Shown here piece after piece: positions 61,149-64,000 of a stretch of 64,000 nucleotides of DNA. The stretch spans positions 682,001-746,000 of the forward strand of contig JARJHS010000002.1 in assembly GCA_029269725.1 (NCBI GenBank), read 5' to 3'. Position numbers and translations under genes: made by a program. Origin of the DNA: Pollutibacter soli. Lineage in GTDB: Bacteria; Bacteroidota; Bacteroidia; Chitinophagales; Chitinophagaceae. The notes under the pieces were generated by a model. That model was not told the origin of the DNA. It did no database searches and worked only from the letters and a program-made list of their open reading frames with translations. Positions within the stretch are counted from its first letter, which is position 1. The number at the start of each line of letters is the position of its first letter.

Positions 61149-61862
61149 TTATTTGTATCGGATCTTATTTTCCAGTGTCTGTCGTTTGTCCGAATCACTG
61201 AGATTGATTTCCAGTGTGATCGTCCTGCCGTCAGGTGAAAGTGTCGCATTTTTATTTGAGTAATCTGAGATCTTACCAGGCATGTGATAGATGCTTGTAT
61301 ATTTCATGTCTCCCATAAAACCTTTTAGCATATTCATGGCCATGGCAGTTGAATCATTTCCTTCTGCTCCTTCATTCAAACCTTTCATTACATCACCAAG
61401 TCCTCCGAAGCTGGTATCGTTACAGCTGAAATTTCCTTTCGAGAAAGAATAGAAATCACCACTGATCGTCGCGGGCAGAGAGTCGTTTTTCTGATTTCGT
61501 TTAGTCATTGCCGTATTGAGCGCCTTCATATCAGAAAACTTAAAAGAAACCGTAAAAATCATATCACTTTTCTTTTCTCGTTGCACATTACTGATTCCCG
61601 GCACCTTATCAATATCCTTCCACAGATTCTGAAGTGAATCAAGCGATCCCAGACCTTCGAGATCATCTTCTTTCCCTTCTTTAAGACTATCAGGCATAAA
61701 GGATTTCATCATGTTAAGCATCTCCTTCATCTGTGTCATATCGATGGTAGAGACATAGGTCCCGGATCCGTTCTTTTCAAGAAATATTTCTTCTTTGATA
61801 TCGAAGCAACCTGCAAATGCCAAACTGAGAAGAATAAGTACAGCAGAAACTGTTTTTTTCAT
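61149..61862 (-). CDS. Uncharacterised lipoprotein
   Basis: The 237-residue lipoprotein has the signal MKKTVSAVLILLSLAFAGC (Cys 19). The mature part begins FDIKEEIFLEKNGSG and is rich in Met, Lys and Asp, with a helical Met-rich segment (MTQMKEMLNMMKSFM) and beta-rich ends. No known domain is recognised; the overall shape recalls LppM-like beta-sandwich lipoproteins, but this is weak. It is the first gene of a pair with the T9SS lectin gene 19 bases downstream. Confidence 0.8.
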   Translation of the reverse strand: MKKTVSAVLILLSLAFAGCFDIKEEIFLEKNGSGTYVSTIDMTQMKEMLNMMKSFMPDSLKEGKEDDLEGLGSLDSLQNLWKDIDKVPGISNVQREKKSDMIFTVSFKFSDMKALNTAMTKRNQKNDSLPATISGDFYSFSKGNFSCNDTSFGGLGDVMKGLNEGAEGNDSTAMAMNMLKGFMGDMKYTSIYHMPGKISDYSNKNATLSPDGRTITLEINLSDSDKRQTLENKIRYK

Positions 61863-61934
61863 ATAAAGCGGTTGAAAAATTTTTAGGGGGTGAATTCCAG
61901 GCTCGTAAAGGTGGTCAAAACAACAACTTACAAA

Positions 61935-61984
61935 ATCAAAACAGGCTATCCCCGGAACATGAATGTCTCACAGGATAGCCTGTT
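61935..61984 (-). terminator. Terminator of the gyrB-68-residue gene unit
   Basis: AACAGGCTATCC and GGATAGCCTGTT form a perfect 12-bp stem with a 21-base loop. On the minus strand it is followed by TTTTGATTTTG. It lies 22 bases after the small gene stop. Confidence 0.75.
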
Positions 61985-62005
61985 CAGCTATAAAAATAAG
62001 AAGAA

Positions 62006-62212
62006 TTACCAGTTTTTCTTAGCAACCCCTGCTTCAATTGCAGCCAGGGCCTTTGCTTCGCTCAGCAGCGCTGTCAGTTTATTACCTTTTCCATCGTTAC
62101 CCTGTGCAATATAACCGCCTTTTGCCGTGCGACTTACCACAGCATCCAGGATGGGCACATTCTTTTCTTTGGTTTTAACATTATAAGCTGTAAGCATGTT
62201 TGAATTTGACAT
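62006..62212 (-). CDS. 68-residue conserved-looking protein downstream of gyrB
   Basis: The small soluble protein contains NVKTKEKNVPILDAVVSRTAKGGYIAQG, then an Ala-rich helix and the C-terminal KKNW. It starts 27 bases after the gyrB stop and ends just before a strong terminator, so it is probably the last gene of a gyrB transcript. I do not recognise a named family. The placement and intact frame argue for a real gene. Confidence 0.75.
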   Translation of the reverse strand: MSNSNMLTAYNVKTKEKNVPILDAVVSRTAKGGYIAQGNDGKGNKLTALLSEAKALAAIEAGVAKKNW

Positions 62213-62239
62213 GATGTTTGAATTTATCAGTTATTTTAT

Positions 62240-64000
<1,761 letters not shown>

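Overview
The window is chromosomal DNA from a member of the Bacteroidota, most likely a Chitinophagaceae-like soil or freshwater bacterium. The evidence is a SusC/SusD pair, the gliding-motility genes gldE and gldD, a type IX secretion cargo with a CHU_C-type C-terminal domain, a DUF3109 protein, a eukaryote-type glycyl-tRNA synthetase and many start-proximal promoters with the Bacteroidota -7 box TAnnTTTG. Coding density is high. I see no rRNA or tRNA gene, no insertion sequence, no prophage and no CRISPR array. The placement within the phylum is inferred.

Layout, left: the 5' part of pheS leaves the left edge. It is followed by an arginase-fold protein that has lost most of its metal ligands, a D,D-carboxypeptidase (dacB), mutL, a GH3 glucosaminidase fused to a beta-lactamase-like domain, an alpha/beta hydrolase, ricT, holB, an unrecognised 309-residue gene, a glutathione peroxidase, a right-handed-repeat lipoprotein, comF and radA. 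Between about 16.8 and 23.6 kb lie a membrane zinc metallopeptidase and a stand-alone SusC/SusD nutrient-uptake pair with its own promoter, long leader and terminator.

Middle: RNase G (rng), a 31-codon very basic ribosomal-type protein, a TPR protein and an HU-like protein run on the minus strand. The plus-strand block mutY-ssb-gldE-gldD-DUF3109-lutB-polysaccharide deacetylase follows. Then on the minus strand come an EamA permease, purH and a comEC that lacks the metallo-beta-lactamase domain. A very large outer-membrane protein (39.4-42.8 kb) joins a dead peptidase domain, a TolB-like propeller and an Omp85-like barrel. After it come an MBL hydrolase, a flippase, and arfB with an MbnP/MbnH copper-protein and dihaem-enzyme pair.

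Right: dtd, a MazG-like pyrophosphohydrolase, a MOSC protein, glyS, a YdcF-like protein, a ferredoxin-NADP-reductase-type flavoprotein, mfd, a DUF4870 membrane protein, a probable 3-keto-sugar pair (DUF1080 plus a Tat-exported Gfo/Idh/MocA oxidoreductase), a T9SS lectin/PKD protein, a lipoprotein, a 68-residue protein and gyrB, which leaves the right edge.

Genome maintenance is strongly represented (mutL, holB, radA, mutY, ssb, mfd, gyrB, HU), as are envelope and sugar functions. The least explained signal is a set of short intergenic arrays with a strict 7-base period (ACGTTNA and four other unit types). They sit against stop codons, start codons, terminators and promoters from 23.5 to 57 kb.
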